This document shows, one piece after another, positions 1 through 5,663 of a DNA stretch of 16,252 bases (the first letter of the stretch is position 1; every line of letters begins with the position of its first letter). This stretch comes from Ruminococcus sp. (GTDB lineage Bacteria; Bacillota; Clostridia; Oscillospirales; Ruminococcaceae): assembly GCA_017544125.1 (NCBI GenBank), contig JAFYET010000036.1, positions 1 through 16,252 on the forward strand, in the 5' to 3' direction. Under the pieces are notes generated by a model. That model made no database searches and was not told the DNA's origin. It was given only the letters and a program-made list of their open reading frames with translations. Position numbers and translations under genes: made by a program.

Positions 1-1
1 A

Positions 2-94
2 TTCCTTAGCGGCATAGGCTACAAAATGGCGCAGGGCTGGCTGTTTGACAAGGCTATTTCAATAAGCGAGTTTGAAGAGAAATATCTTTCATAA
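2..94 (+). CDS. C-terminal end of an EAL-domain protein (partial)
   Basis: An open frame enters from the left edge and ends at TAA 92-94, leaving 30 codons. The peptide contains GYKMAQGWLFDKAISISEFE, which resembles the end of EAL cyclic-di-GMP phosphodiesterase domains. These usually close with an 'AQGYxFxKPxxxxEFE' segment, the last strand and helix of the barrel. The match is to the family pattern only, because the catalytic EAL and DDFG motifs would lie outside the window. A terminator follows 3 nt after the stop, so this is the end of its transcript. Whether the full protein also carries GGDEF, sensor or membrane domains cannot be seen. Confidence 0.65.
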   Translation, partial: FLSGIGYKMAQGWLFDKAISISEFEEKYLS

Positions 95-97
95 AGC

Positions 98-131
98 AAA
101 AAAGATTCCCCGTTTAAGGGGAATCTTTTTT
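98..131 (+). terminator. Rho-independent terminator, probably bidirectional
   Basis: A perfect 14-bp inverted repeat pairs AAAAAAGATTCCCC (98-111) with GGGGAATCTTTTTT (118-131) around the 6-nt loop GTTTAA. The A-tract and T-tract on the two sides give a U-run for transcripts from either strand. It follows the EAL-type gene stop by 3 nt. It also lies about 48 nt beyond the stop of the converging MFS gene, so it can end both. Confidence 0.93.
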
Positions 132-135
132 ATCC

Positions 136-175
136 GTCGGCATGAGCCGACACCTCAATTGTGCATTGTGCATTG
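136..175. repeat. Small hairpin followed by a heptamer tandem repeat
   Basis: GTCGGC (136-141) and GCCGAC (146-151) form a perfect 6-bp stem with loop ATGA. Six nt later comes ATTGTGC (158-164), ATTGTGC (165-171), ATTG (172-175), a 2.5-copy heptamer repeat preceded by CA that ends 3 nt from the MFS stop codon. A hairpin next to a GTGCATT-type repeat at a gene end looks like an interspersed intergenic element or a remnant of one. One copy in one window cannot show that. Confidence 0.5.
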
Positions 176-178
176 ACC

Positions 179-1360
179 CTATCGGATTTCCTTTGACTTT
201 TTCACGCCCTTTTTGAGCACTATGAGCAGTGCTGCCATTACAGCAGCCGCTGCGGGCAGCACGAATATCGCCCTGCCGTAGCCCACACCCTCGACAAGTG
301 AGCCGAAAAAGGCGTTAAAGCCTATGTCAAATAGGGTAGCAATGCTTAAGATAAGCCCCGTTGCCGTGCCTGCGCAGGCGGGGTCAAAAAACGAGCCTAT
401 CAGCATTACCAAAAGCGGATATATCACCGAGTAAGCCGCACCCGAAATGCCTAAAAGTATAAGCCCCTGTTTGCCAAAGGCAATGCCTGCCGTAAACAGC
501 ACAGCGCCTATGCAGGAGGTTATGATAAGGCAGCGGAAGATGCCTATCTTCTCGATGAATGGGGCTAATATCAGCCTGCCCACCGTCATGCAGCCGTAGA
601 ACATTGACAGATACATAGCCGACTTTTCAACTGACATACCCAAATGCTCACTGCCGTAGGAGGTGAGCCAGTTCTGCAGCCCGTGCTCTGAGATAAAATA
701 CCCGCCGCATATGAGAATGAGTATAACGCTCTGCGGTGTCATGAGTATTGACATGGGGGCGGGCTTTTCGCCCTTCTGCTCGGGGTCGGGGAGCTTTAAG
801 GTGAGCAGCAGTATCAGGCAGATGACTGCAAGCCCTACGATTATGGCATTCGCCCCGTGCCAGCCTTTGAGGCTGTCTGCAAAGCGCCCGCCGATGTTTT
901 GTGATGCGGTTATGCCTATGCCTTGCAGGAAGTTGAATATGCTCACATACATAGCGGGGGAGGCAAACATCAGCGGCGTGATGACATTCACCGAGGTGGA
1001 TATCATAGTTGAGCCGCCCATAGAGAATATCATGCACACAAGCAGCACATAGTAATTCTCTGTCAGCACATACATGAGCAGCGCCGCCGTCCACAGGCAG
1101 AGCAGACCGCCAATAAAGCGCTTTCTGGGCATTCTGTCAGAGAGGGTGCCGCCCACCGAGAGAAAGAGCAGGTTGCCGATGTAGCTTATCATGATTATGC
1201 GCCCCGCCTGCGGCTCGCTTAGAGAGAATGAGCTCTTAAACTGCGGCAGGAACACCCCTCGCAGAGCGTCTGAGCCTGCGGTTATCATCATCACCAGGCA
1301 GCAGAAGAGTATCGCTGTTATCTTTTTGTCGGTCTTTGTCGTTTTGTTGTTATTTTCCAT
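179..1360 (-). CDS. MFS transporter, possibly FHS/sugar-permease-like
   Basis: A 393-residue inner-membrane protein with about twelve hydrophobic segments, the usual size for the major facilitator superfamily. The cytoplasmic loop between helices 2 and 3 carries GGTLSDRMPRKR (residues 70-81), a good match to MFS motif A. The second half has a segment with E225, GLQNWL (227-232) and GRL (261-263). This recalls the fucose-permease-like (FHS) branch, where a Glu/NW pair and a 'GRL' turn are common. The substrate is not established by the sequence, and an export role is also possible. The start is ATG at 1360 behind a weak GGTGA, and the gene ends near the bidirectional terminator at 98-131. Upstream, a stem-loop separates it from the zinc-ribbon gene, and I see no strong promoter, so it may depend on read-through. 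Confidence 0.88.
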   Translation of the reverse strand: MENNNKTTKTDKKITAILFCCLVMMITAGSDALRGVFLPQFKSSFSLSEPQAGRIIMISYIGNLLFLSVGGTLSDRMPRKRFIGGLLCLWTAALLMYVLTENYYVLLVCMIFSMGGSTMISTSVNVITPLMFASPAMYVSIFNFLQGIGITASQNIGGRFADSLKGWHGANAIIVGLAVICLILLLTLKLPDPEQKGEKPAPMSILMTPQSVILILICGGYFISEHGLQNWLTSYGSEHLGMSVEKSAMYLSMFYGCMTVGRLILAPFIEKIGIFRCLIITSCIGAVLFTAGIAFGKQGLILLGISGAAYSVIYPLLVMLIGSFFDPACAGTATGLILSIATLFDIGFNAFFGSLVEGVGYGRAIFVLPAAAAVMAALLIVLKKGVKKSKEIR

Positions 1361-1393
1361 TCTATCACCATATTAAAATTGTCTTATCAAGCA

Positions 1394-1432
1394 AATACCG
1401 AGCCTATGCTTTATCGGCATAAACTCGGTATT
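1394..1432 (-). terminator. Long stem-loop after the double zinc-ribbon gene
   Basis: AATACCGAG (1394-1402) pairs with CTCGGTATT (1424-1432). Inside it TATGC (1405-1409) pairs with GCATA (1417-1421), separated from the outer stem by a CC/AA internal loop. It lies 21 nt beyond the stop of the zinc-ribbon gene on the - strand. No good U-run follows on either strand, so it may be a partial terminator or an mRNA 3'-end stabiliser that lets some transcription reach the MFS gene. Confidence 0.5.
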
Positions 1433-1453
1433 ATGATATTCATATTTTTGTAT

Positions 1454-2092
1454 TTACTTAATGATTACTCTGCCGTCGTCAAGAACGAGAGCTATATTCT
1501 CCTCTGCGTCCTCATCGTCGTCATCATCGTCCTCATCATCGTCCTCGTCCTCATCTTCATCGCTTGCTGACTCGCTGCTGCTTTCATCATCGTCATCGTC
1601 CTTCGAGCCGAATATCTTATCGGGGAAGAGCACGAATATATCAACTGCGATAACTGCAAGAATGAGCAGTATGAGTATTATGGGAACTATCGGGCTGCCC
1701 TTCTTTTCACCGCCCTGTGCGGGAACTGCCTGAGGAACAGGGTTCTGATCATAGGGCATCTGAGGAACGGGGTTGGGGTTCTGGAACACCGGCTGCTGCT
1801 GTATCGGCGGCTCATTGAACATAGGCTGCTGATTTATAACAGGCTCGGGCACCGGCTCGGGAGCAGGTGTGGGCTCGGGTGTCGGTACAGGGGCGGGGGC
1901 TGCTGCCGCTGCCACCTTAGTGCCGCAGCCGTTACAGAATTTGGCTGTGGGTGAGAGCTCCTTGCCGCAGTTTTGGCAGATCACAGGACCCGCTGCAGCG
2001 GGGGCTGCTTCTTCTACCTTAGCACCGCAGCCGCCGCAGAATTTTGTTCCGTCAGCCAGCTCTGCGCCGCAGTTTTTACAAATAATAGCCAT
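1454..2092 (-). CDS. Double zinc-ribbon membrane protein with acidic tail
   Basis: A 212-residue protein with two N-terminal zinc ribbons, each with two CxxC pairs: C5/C8 with C19/C22, and C39/C42 with C53/C56. Then come a Pro/Gln-rich linker (about 61-130), one membrane segment (about 133-157) and a tail made almost wholly of Asp, Glu and Ser (165-198). It ends in a short hydrophobic peptide, ALVLDDGRVIIK. The layout of cytoplasmic ribbons, one helix and an outer C-terminus recalls Firmicutes proteins such as YvbJ and TcaA, but there is no recognised outer domain. The start is ATG at 2092 with AAAGGA 9 nt upstream. It lies 27 nt after the lipoprotein gene, probably in one transcript. The function is unknown. 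The acidic tail could bind cations or basic surface polymers, which is inference. Confidence 0.8.
   Translation of the reverse strand: MAIICKNCGAELADGTKFCGGCGAKVEEAAPAAAGPVICQNCGKELSPTAKFCNGCGTKVAAAAAPAPVPTPEPTPAPEPVPEPVINQQPMFNEPPIQQQPVFQNPNPVPQMPYDQNPVPQAVPAQGGEKKGSPIVPIILILLILAVIAVDIFVLFPDKIFGSKDDDDDESSSESASDEDEDEDDDEDDDDDDEDAEENIALVLDDGRVIIK
1505..1562. repeat. Trinucleotide-rich tract coding for the Asp/Glu run
   Basis: On the + strand this stretch is almost entirely TCA/TCG/TCC/CTC-type triplets. On the - strand these are GAT, GAC and GAG codons for an Asp/Glu run in the double zinc-ribbon protein. A shorter similar tract lies at about 1586-1602. Because the units are triplets, changes in length would keep the reading frame. 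Confidence 0.7.
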
Positions 2093-2119
2093 AACTATCT
2101 ATCCTTTCTGAATAATGTA

Positions 2120-2674
2120 TCAATCGCTGTCGTCACCGCTTCTGATGATATCTGAGAATATGCCTGCATCGGCGATAAAGTCAAAATCATCTATCACGCT
2201 GCCGTAGATATACCAGATGTTGTTTACCCTTACAACGATGATATCCTTAAGGTCGGTGCGTTTAAGGTTTTTCTGATAGAGCTTGAAGCGCACCTCTAAT
2301 TTTTCCGCTTTTGTTATCTTTATCCTGTGAGAGAATTCCTTTACATAGTCCTTTTCGAGCTTTTCTATATCCTTAGAGCCTATCTCTTCATGGCTGACTA
2401 TCGACATAGAGAGCTTCTGCCCGCTCTGCGATTCGGGGTAGAGCAGCTGTATAAAGTCCTCGTTATAGTCCTTCCTGTTCACAAATTCCTGCTTTGCGGC
2501 AGCGGTGAAGCAGTCAAGGTAGCCTTGCTCGTCATACTCCTGCATAGTCATTGCAAGTGTTCTGACGGGCTGCTCGTAGTTGACGGGCGGCTCCTCTTCC
2601 TTGCCGCAGCCTGTCACCGTCATACAAAGCGCCAGTGCTGCCGATAAGCATATAAGTTTCTTTTGCTTTTTCAT
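2120..2674 (-). CDS. Lipoprotein with extracytoplasmic domain shared with its neighbour
   Basis: From ATG 2674 the product has 184 residues. It begins MKKQKK, then a hydrophobic stretch and a VTGC lipobox with the lipidated Cys at about residue 23, so it is a predicted lipoprotein anchored outside the membrane. A TTG six codons upstream (2692) extends the frame, but it has no ribosome binding site and would put extra residues before the signal peptide, so I prefer the ATG. The mature region ends with VRVNNIWYIYGSVIDDF. It aligns by eye, in order and without large gaps, with the C-terminal domain of the zinc-ribbon protein at 2746-3504, for example IGSKDIEKLEKDY against LSSKKLEDIEEDL. That pattern suggests an NTF2/DUF4878-like fold, which is inference. 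It is followed after 27 nt by the double zinc-ribbon gene, which is likely cotranscribed. Confidence 0.78.
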   Translation of the reverse strand: MKKQKKLICLSAALALCMTVTGCGKEEEPPVNYEQPVRTLAMTMQEYDEQGYLDCFTAAAKQEFVNRKDYNEDFIQLLYPESQSGQKLSMSIVSHEEIGSKDIEKLEKDYVKEFSHRIKITKAEKLEVRFKLYQKNLKRTDLKDIIVVRVNNIWYIYGSVIDDFDFIADAGIFSDIIRSGDDSD

Positions 2675-2676
2675 AA

Positions 2677-2732
2677 TTACTCTGTTATTCAAAAACAGAC
2701 GGGAAATATTATCCCGCCCGTTTTACTCTGTT
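2677..2732. repeat. Pair of 10-bp direct repeats flanking the terminator
   Basis: TTACTCTGTT occurs at 2677-2686 and again at 2723-2732, on either side of the terminator hairpin. Read on the - strand it is AACAGAGTAA. The first copy covers the weak AGAG ribosome binding region just before the lipoprotein ATG, and the second lies 14 nt beyond the stop of the single zinc-ribbon gene. It may be a protein-binding pair or chance. Confidence 0.4.
2691..2716 (-). terminator. Terminator after the single zinc-ribbon gene
   Basis: On the - strand, CGGGA and TCCCG (within 2700-2716) form a stem around TAATATT, followed by CTG and a run of five T (2695-2691). An alternative stem uses the preceding ACGGG with CCCGT. 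It lies about 30 nt beyond the stop of the zinc-ribbon gene and just before the lipoprotein start. It should separate the two transcripts at least in part. Confidence 0.75.
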
Positions 2733-2745
2733 TAAAATGACTTTC

Positions 2746-3504
2746 TTAGAAAAGATCGCCGTCAACTATGCACCACTGACCGTCAACCTTAGCAACTGTG
2801 ACGTTCATTGTATCAGACTTATCATCATCGTCGCCCTTTATCTTAGCCTTGATCTTTACCTTGTAGGCCTTGGAAACCTTTACGGAAGCATCGTATCTGT
2901 CCTCAAGATCCTCCTCGATATCTTCGAGCTTCTTGCTGGAGAGCTTCTTCTCGTCCTTGATATCGTAAGATATCTTTATGTCTTCACCGAGCTTATCCTC
3001 TAAGTATTCCTGCATACTGCTGGCGATATCGTCGAAGTAATCATCCTCGTCGAAATCATCGTCCTGATCTTTTCTATAGTCGATCATGCACTCAGGATAT
3101 GCAGCCTTTACAAGCTCGCCTTCACCCTTAGCTACGCCCTTGAAGTAATCATCGAGCATACCCTTGTAGGGGTGAGCAAAGATGAGGTTGTAGAGAATGA
3201 TGATAACTATTATAGCTGCGATGATAAGACCGCCGAGAACTATAAGAGTTGTCTTGTTGGGGTTAGACTTAAGGTTCTTGATGTTCTCCATCGTAAGAGA
3301 TTCCTTAGCTGCGTTGAAGCCGTTCTTCACTGTGTTGCCTGCCTGAGCAGCAGCGTTCTGGAATGCAGCAGCTGTGTTGTTTGCTGCGGGAGCGCCGGGC
3401 TGAGGTGCAGCCGAAGGAGCGTTGCCTAACTGTGCGCCGCATGATGTGCAGAATGTAGCGTTATCATCGAGCGAAGCACCGCATGATGTACAGAATTTAG
3501 CCAT
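2746..3504 (-). CDS. Zinc-ribbon membrane protein with extracytoplasmic domain
   Basis: A 252-residue protein. One N-terminal zinc ribbon has C5/C8 and C19/C22, followed by an Ala/Pro/Gln/Asn-rich linker (about 27-80) and a single membrane helix (about 85-109). The outer region (110-252) is rich in Asp, Glu and Lys, with an acidic patch at 147-158, and ends in VAKVDGQWCIVDGDLF. The layout matches the YvbJ/TcaA-like arrangement in which a cytoplasmic ribbon is joined to an exported domain. The outer domain resembles the mature part of the lipoprotein at 2120-2674. The start ATG 3504 has a perfect GGAGG with a 9-nt spacer. It has its own strong promoter at 3574-3602 and a terminator after it. 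A role in sensing or handling envelope material is possible but not shown. Confidence 0.83.
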   Translation of the reverse strand: MAKFCTSCGASLDDNATFCTSCGAQLGNAPSAAPQPGAPAANNTAAAFQNAAAQAGNTVKNGFNAAKESLTMENIKNLKSNPNKTTLIVLGGLIIAAIIVIIILYNLIFAHPYKGMLDDYFKGVAKGEGELVKAAYPECMIDYRKDQDDDFDEDDYFDDIASSMQEYLEDKLGEDIKISYDIKDEKKLSSKKLEDIEEDLEDRYDASVKVSKAYKVKIKAKIKGDDDDKSDTMNVTVAKVDGQWCIVDGDLF

Positions 3505-3533
3505 ATTGTTTTTCCTCCATATACATAGTATTT

Positions 3534-3549
3534 CAAAGCATATGCTTTG
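3534..3549. promoter_or_regulatory. Perfect 16-bp palindrome in the zinc-ribbon leader
   Basis: CAAAGCATATGCTTTG reads the same on both strands. It lies between the predicted transcription start (about 3567) and the ribosome binding site of the single zinc-ribbon gene. That is a usual place for a repressor operator, but it could also form a hairpin in the mRNA leader. Confidence 0.5.
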
Positions 3550-3573
3550 TAAAATATAATTACTACATTTATA

Positions 3574-3602
3574 ATAATATAATACTTAAACGTTTTTGTC
3601 AA
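3574..3602 (-). promoter_or_regulatory. Sigma-A promoter for the single zinc-ribbon gene
   Basis: On the - strand a perfect -35 TTGACA (3602-3597) is followed by a 17-nt spacer and the -10 TATTAT (3579-3574). The region is very AT-rich. Transcription would start near 3567 and give a leader of about 60 nt before the ATG at 3504. It sits between alr and the zinc-ribbon gene, where I see no terminator for alr. Confidence 0.85.
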
Positions 3603-3665
3603 TAGGTTTTGCACTATTTGGCACAAAAATTTAAAAAAATTAGCGATTTTAAGCAAATAGGCGTT

Positions 3666-4823
3666 TCAGAACACAGCAATTTCGGTATTATTGCTCATAA
3701 TCACCCTCGGCACTCTCGAAGCTATGCCGCACACTATCTCATAGCCGATAGTGCCCGTCATATCGGCAATATCGTCAGCAGTTATCACTTCATCGCCGCT
3801 GCGCCCGATAAGCGTTGCATAGTCACCAACGTGTGCATCTTCTATATCCGTTACATCGCACATAAATTGGTCCATACATACTCTGCCGGTTATGGGGGCT
3901 TTTTTGCCACCGATAAGCACATAGCCTTTGTTTGATAAAGCCCTCGGGTAGCCGTCGGCATAGCCGCAGGTTATTGTCGCAAGGCGGGTGGGTCTGCTTG
4001 CTGTGTAGGTGCGCCCGTAGCTTACCTGTGTGCCTGCTTCTACCGTCTTTATCATAGATATGGTCGCCCTCAGCGTCATTACGGGAGACAGCTCAAAGGG
4101 CAGCGGCTTTGCGGTATTGGGCATAAGCCCGTAGAGGATAATGCCCAGCCTTGCAAGGGTGCTGCGCTCGTCGTTTCTGTATACACCCGCCGCCGAGTTC
4201 ATAAAGTGTGAGTGCTTCAAAGCTACGCCACGCTTTTTAAGCTCGGCTGTCACGTCAAGTATCTTCTGCTGCTGCATATCCGGGTAGGCGTAGTTATCCT
4301 CCCCGTCAGAATCAGCCACCGCAAAGTGGGTGAACACCCCTTCGAGGGATATGTTTTCAAGGCGGCTCATCTTCTCTATCTCATCGGCGCACTGGGCGGC
4401 TGTACCCCGCACGCCGATCCTTGTCATGCCTGTGTCTATCGCCGCATGGCAGCGTATCTTTCTGCCCCCGGCTTTCTCGTTTAAAGCCTCTGCGTAGGAG
4501 TATTCGGTCAAAGCCTGGATTATGTTATGCTCTGCAAGGTGCTGCGCCTCATCGGGGCAGGTGTAGCCGAGTATAAGTATATCGCCCGTAATGCCGCACT
4601 CACGCAGCCTTATCGCCTCGGTGATGTTTGACACGGCGAAGTATCTTACCCCGTGCTTTTGCTGTAAATAAGGCACGATAGCTCTGTCGCTATGCCCGTA
4701 GCAGGAGGCTTTGACCACGCACATAAGCTCTGTGCCGGGCCTAAGGTATGCCTTGTAGTTTTCTAAATTCCTGCTCACCGCATCAAGATCAATGACTGCC
4801 TCGCAGCGTTTTAAGTAATCCAT
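3666..4823 (-). CDS. alr: Alanine racemase
   Basis: This PLP enzyme interconverts L- and D-alanine for peptidoglycan. From ATG 4823 it has 385 residues, the normal length. The PLP-binding lysine lies in CVVKASCYGHS (K38); most family members have VVKANAYGHG here, so AN-A-G is changed to AS-C-S. The second catalytic residue is the Tyr of VSYGRTYT (Y269). GYADGYPR and GRVCMDQFMCDV are further family signatures of the C-terminal beta domain. A TTG two codons upstream (4829) has AAGAG 5 nt before it, while the ATG has it at 11 nt, so either start is possible. It is divergent from the SLOG gene. There is no visible terminator after it, so some transcripts may continue into the zinc-ribbon gene. 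Confidence 0.95.
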   Translation of the reverse strand: MDYLKRCEAVIDLDAVSRNLENYKAYLRPGTELMCVVKASCYGHSDRAIVPYLQQKHGVRYFAVSNITEAIRLRECGITGDILILGYTCPDEAQHLAEHNIIQALTEYSYAEALNEKAGGRKIRCHAAIDTGMTRIGVRGTAAQCADEIEKMSRLENISLEGVFTHFAVADSDGEDNYAYPDMQQQKILDVTAELKKRGVALKHSHFMNSAAGVYRNDERSTLARLGIILYGLMPNTAKPLPFELSPVMTLRATISMIKTVEAGTQVSYGRTYTASRPTRLATITCGYADGYPRALSNKGYVLIGGKKAPITGRVCMDQFMCDVTDIEDAHVGDYATLIGRSGDEVITADDIADMTGTIGYEIVCGIASRVPRVIMSNNTEIAVF

Positions 4824-4852
4824 TTTCAAAACAACTCTTTTCTTATATTGTG

Positions 4853-4875
4853 TGCCGCAAAATATGTAAGCGGCA
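4853..4875. promoter_or_regulatory. Inverted repeat in the alr/SLOG divergent region
   Basis: TGCCGC (4853-4858) and GCGGCA (4870-4875) form a perfect 6-bp inverted repeat around an 11-nt AT-rich centre. On the - strand a possible alr promoter overlaps it: CTTACA, 17 nt, TATAAG, with the -10 ending about 15 nt before the ATG. That promoter would give a very short leader. The repeat is a candidate operator or a hairpin, with weak support. Confidence 0.35.
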
Positions 4876-4903
4876 AAAATGTGCTTTTTTGGGTAATTTG
4901 CTA

Positions 4904-4932
4904 TTGAAATGCGTAAAAAAATGTGTTATAAT
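4904..4932 (+). promoter_or_regulatory. Sigma-A promoter for the SLOG gene
   Basis: A -35 TTGAAA (4904-4909), a 17-nt spacer and a perfect -10 TATAAT (4927-4932). The predicted start of transcription is near 4939. This places an upstream in-frame ATG at 4909 inside the promoter, so translation must begin further downstream. Confidence 0.87.
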
Positions 4933-4961
4933 AATGTTGTATGTAGTTTTTGTGAGTCTGC

Positions 4962-4967
4962 GGGAGG
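4962..4967 (+). promoter_or_regulatory. Ribosome binding site deciding the SLOG gene start
   Basis: GGGAGG lies 10 nt before ATG 4978 and 7 nt before an adjacent in-frame GTG at 4975. It is the only good ribosome binding site after the predicted transcription start. It fixes the start at 4975 or 4978. Confidence 0.8.
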
Positions 4968-4977
4968 TGGCGGCGTG

Positions 4978-5556
4978 ATGTCAGATATTTTTCCGACGCT
5001 TGCCCTTACAGGGCTTGAGCTGGAAAAGACCTGCTGCTTTACCGGGCACCGCTCAGCAAAGCTCCCCGGCGAGGGCAACAGGAAAAACCCGGGCATGAAG
5101 CGCCTTGAAAGCACCCTCGAGCTCGCTATCTACGACCTCGTGAATAACAGCGGGGTGAAGTATTTCGTATCGGGCATGGCAAACGGTATAGACATTATCT
5201 GCGCCGAGGCCGTGGTGAGGCTCAAAAGTAGCTCGCTGCCTGATATCGAGCTTGTGTGCGCCATACCCTATCTCGGGCAGATAGATGAGATGAAGACCCC
5301 GCAGGAGAAGTACCTCTACTCACTGCTTGAAAGCAGCAGCTTTATCTCGGTGGTGCTCGCCGATAATTATTATAAAGACTGCTACAAGGAGCGCAACAAG
5401 TTCATGGTGGATAATTCAGCCCACCTGCTTGCGGTGTATAAGCCCTCGGTAAAGGGCTCGGGCACGCTTCAGACTATAAACTACGCAACAGCCTGCGGGC
5501 TTGATATAAAGATCATCGACCTTGACAAGAGCCCGCAGTTTTACAGTGATCAATAA
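4978..5556 (+). CDS. SLOG superfamily protein (YpsA/DUF1273-like)
   Basis: From ATG 4978 the product has 192 residues. CCFTGHRSAKLP (19-30), VSGMANGIDIICAE (64-77) and RNKFMVDNSAHLLAVY (139-154) are the landmarks of the YpsA/DUF1273 branch of the SLOG (SMF/DprA-LOG) Rossmann-like family. Family members have a glycine-rich nucleotide-binding surface; GMANGID and GSGTLQT (160-166) probably form it. SLOG domains are thought to bind or process nucleotide-type ligands. B. subtilis YpsA has been linked to cell division and stress, but the exact reaction is not known. No signal peptide or membrane segment is present, so it should be cytoplasmic. It is divergent from alr and read in the same direction as the LCP-like gene, with a 107-nt gap and no terminator between them. 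Confidence 0.85.
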   Translation: MSDIFPTLALTGLELEKTCCFTGHRSAKLPGEGNRKNPGMKRLESTLELAIYDLVNNSGVKYFVSGMANGIDIICAEAVVRLKSSSLPDIELVCAIPYLGQIDEMKTPQEKYLYSLLESSSFISVVLADNYYKDCYKERNKFMVDNSAHLLAVYKPSVKGSGTLQTINYATACGLDIKIIDLDKSPQFYSDQ

Positions 5557-5663
5557 GTCACAATTACATTTTACAACTTTTTGATAAAAATTTCAAGCCT
5601 TTAAAGGACGGTTTAGAGGTATTTTGCGAATAAATGCCTCAGGAAAGGGGAATACTTTACAAA

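Noticed and set aside
158..175. Possible CRISPR-like repeat
   Set aside because: Only 2.5 copies of 7 bp without spacers; no cas gene nearby.
1461..1733. + strand open frame with a long poly-Ser run
   Set aside because: The serines are the complement of Asp/Glu codons of the zinc-ribbon tail; no start signals.
3609..3935. + strand open frame opposite the end of alr
   Set aside because: It runs antisense to well-conserved alr codons and has no ribosome binding site or known motif.
5557..5663. Possible promoter for the LCP-like gene
   Set aside because: The gap is AT-rich and contains the palindrome CCTTTAAAGG, but no -35/-10 pair with suitable spacing could be found.
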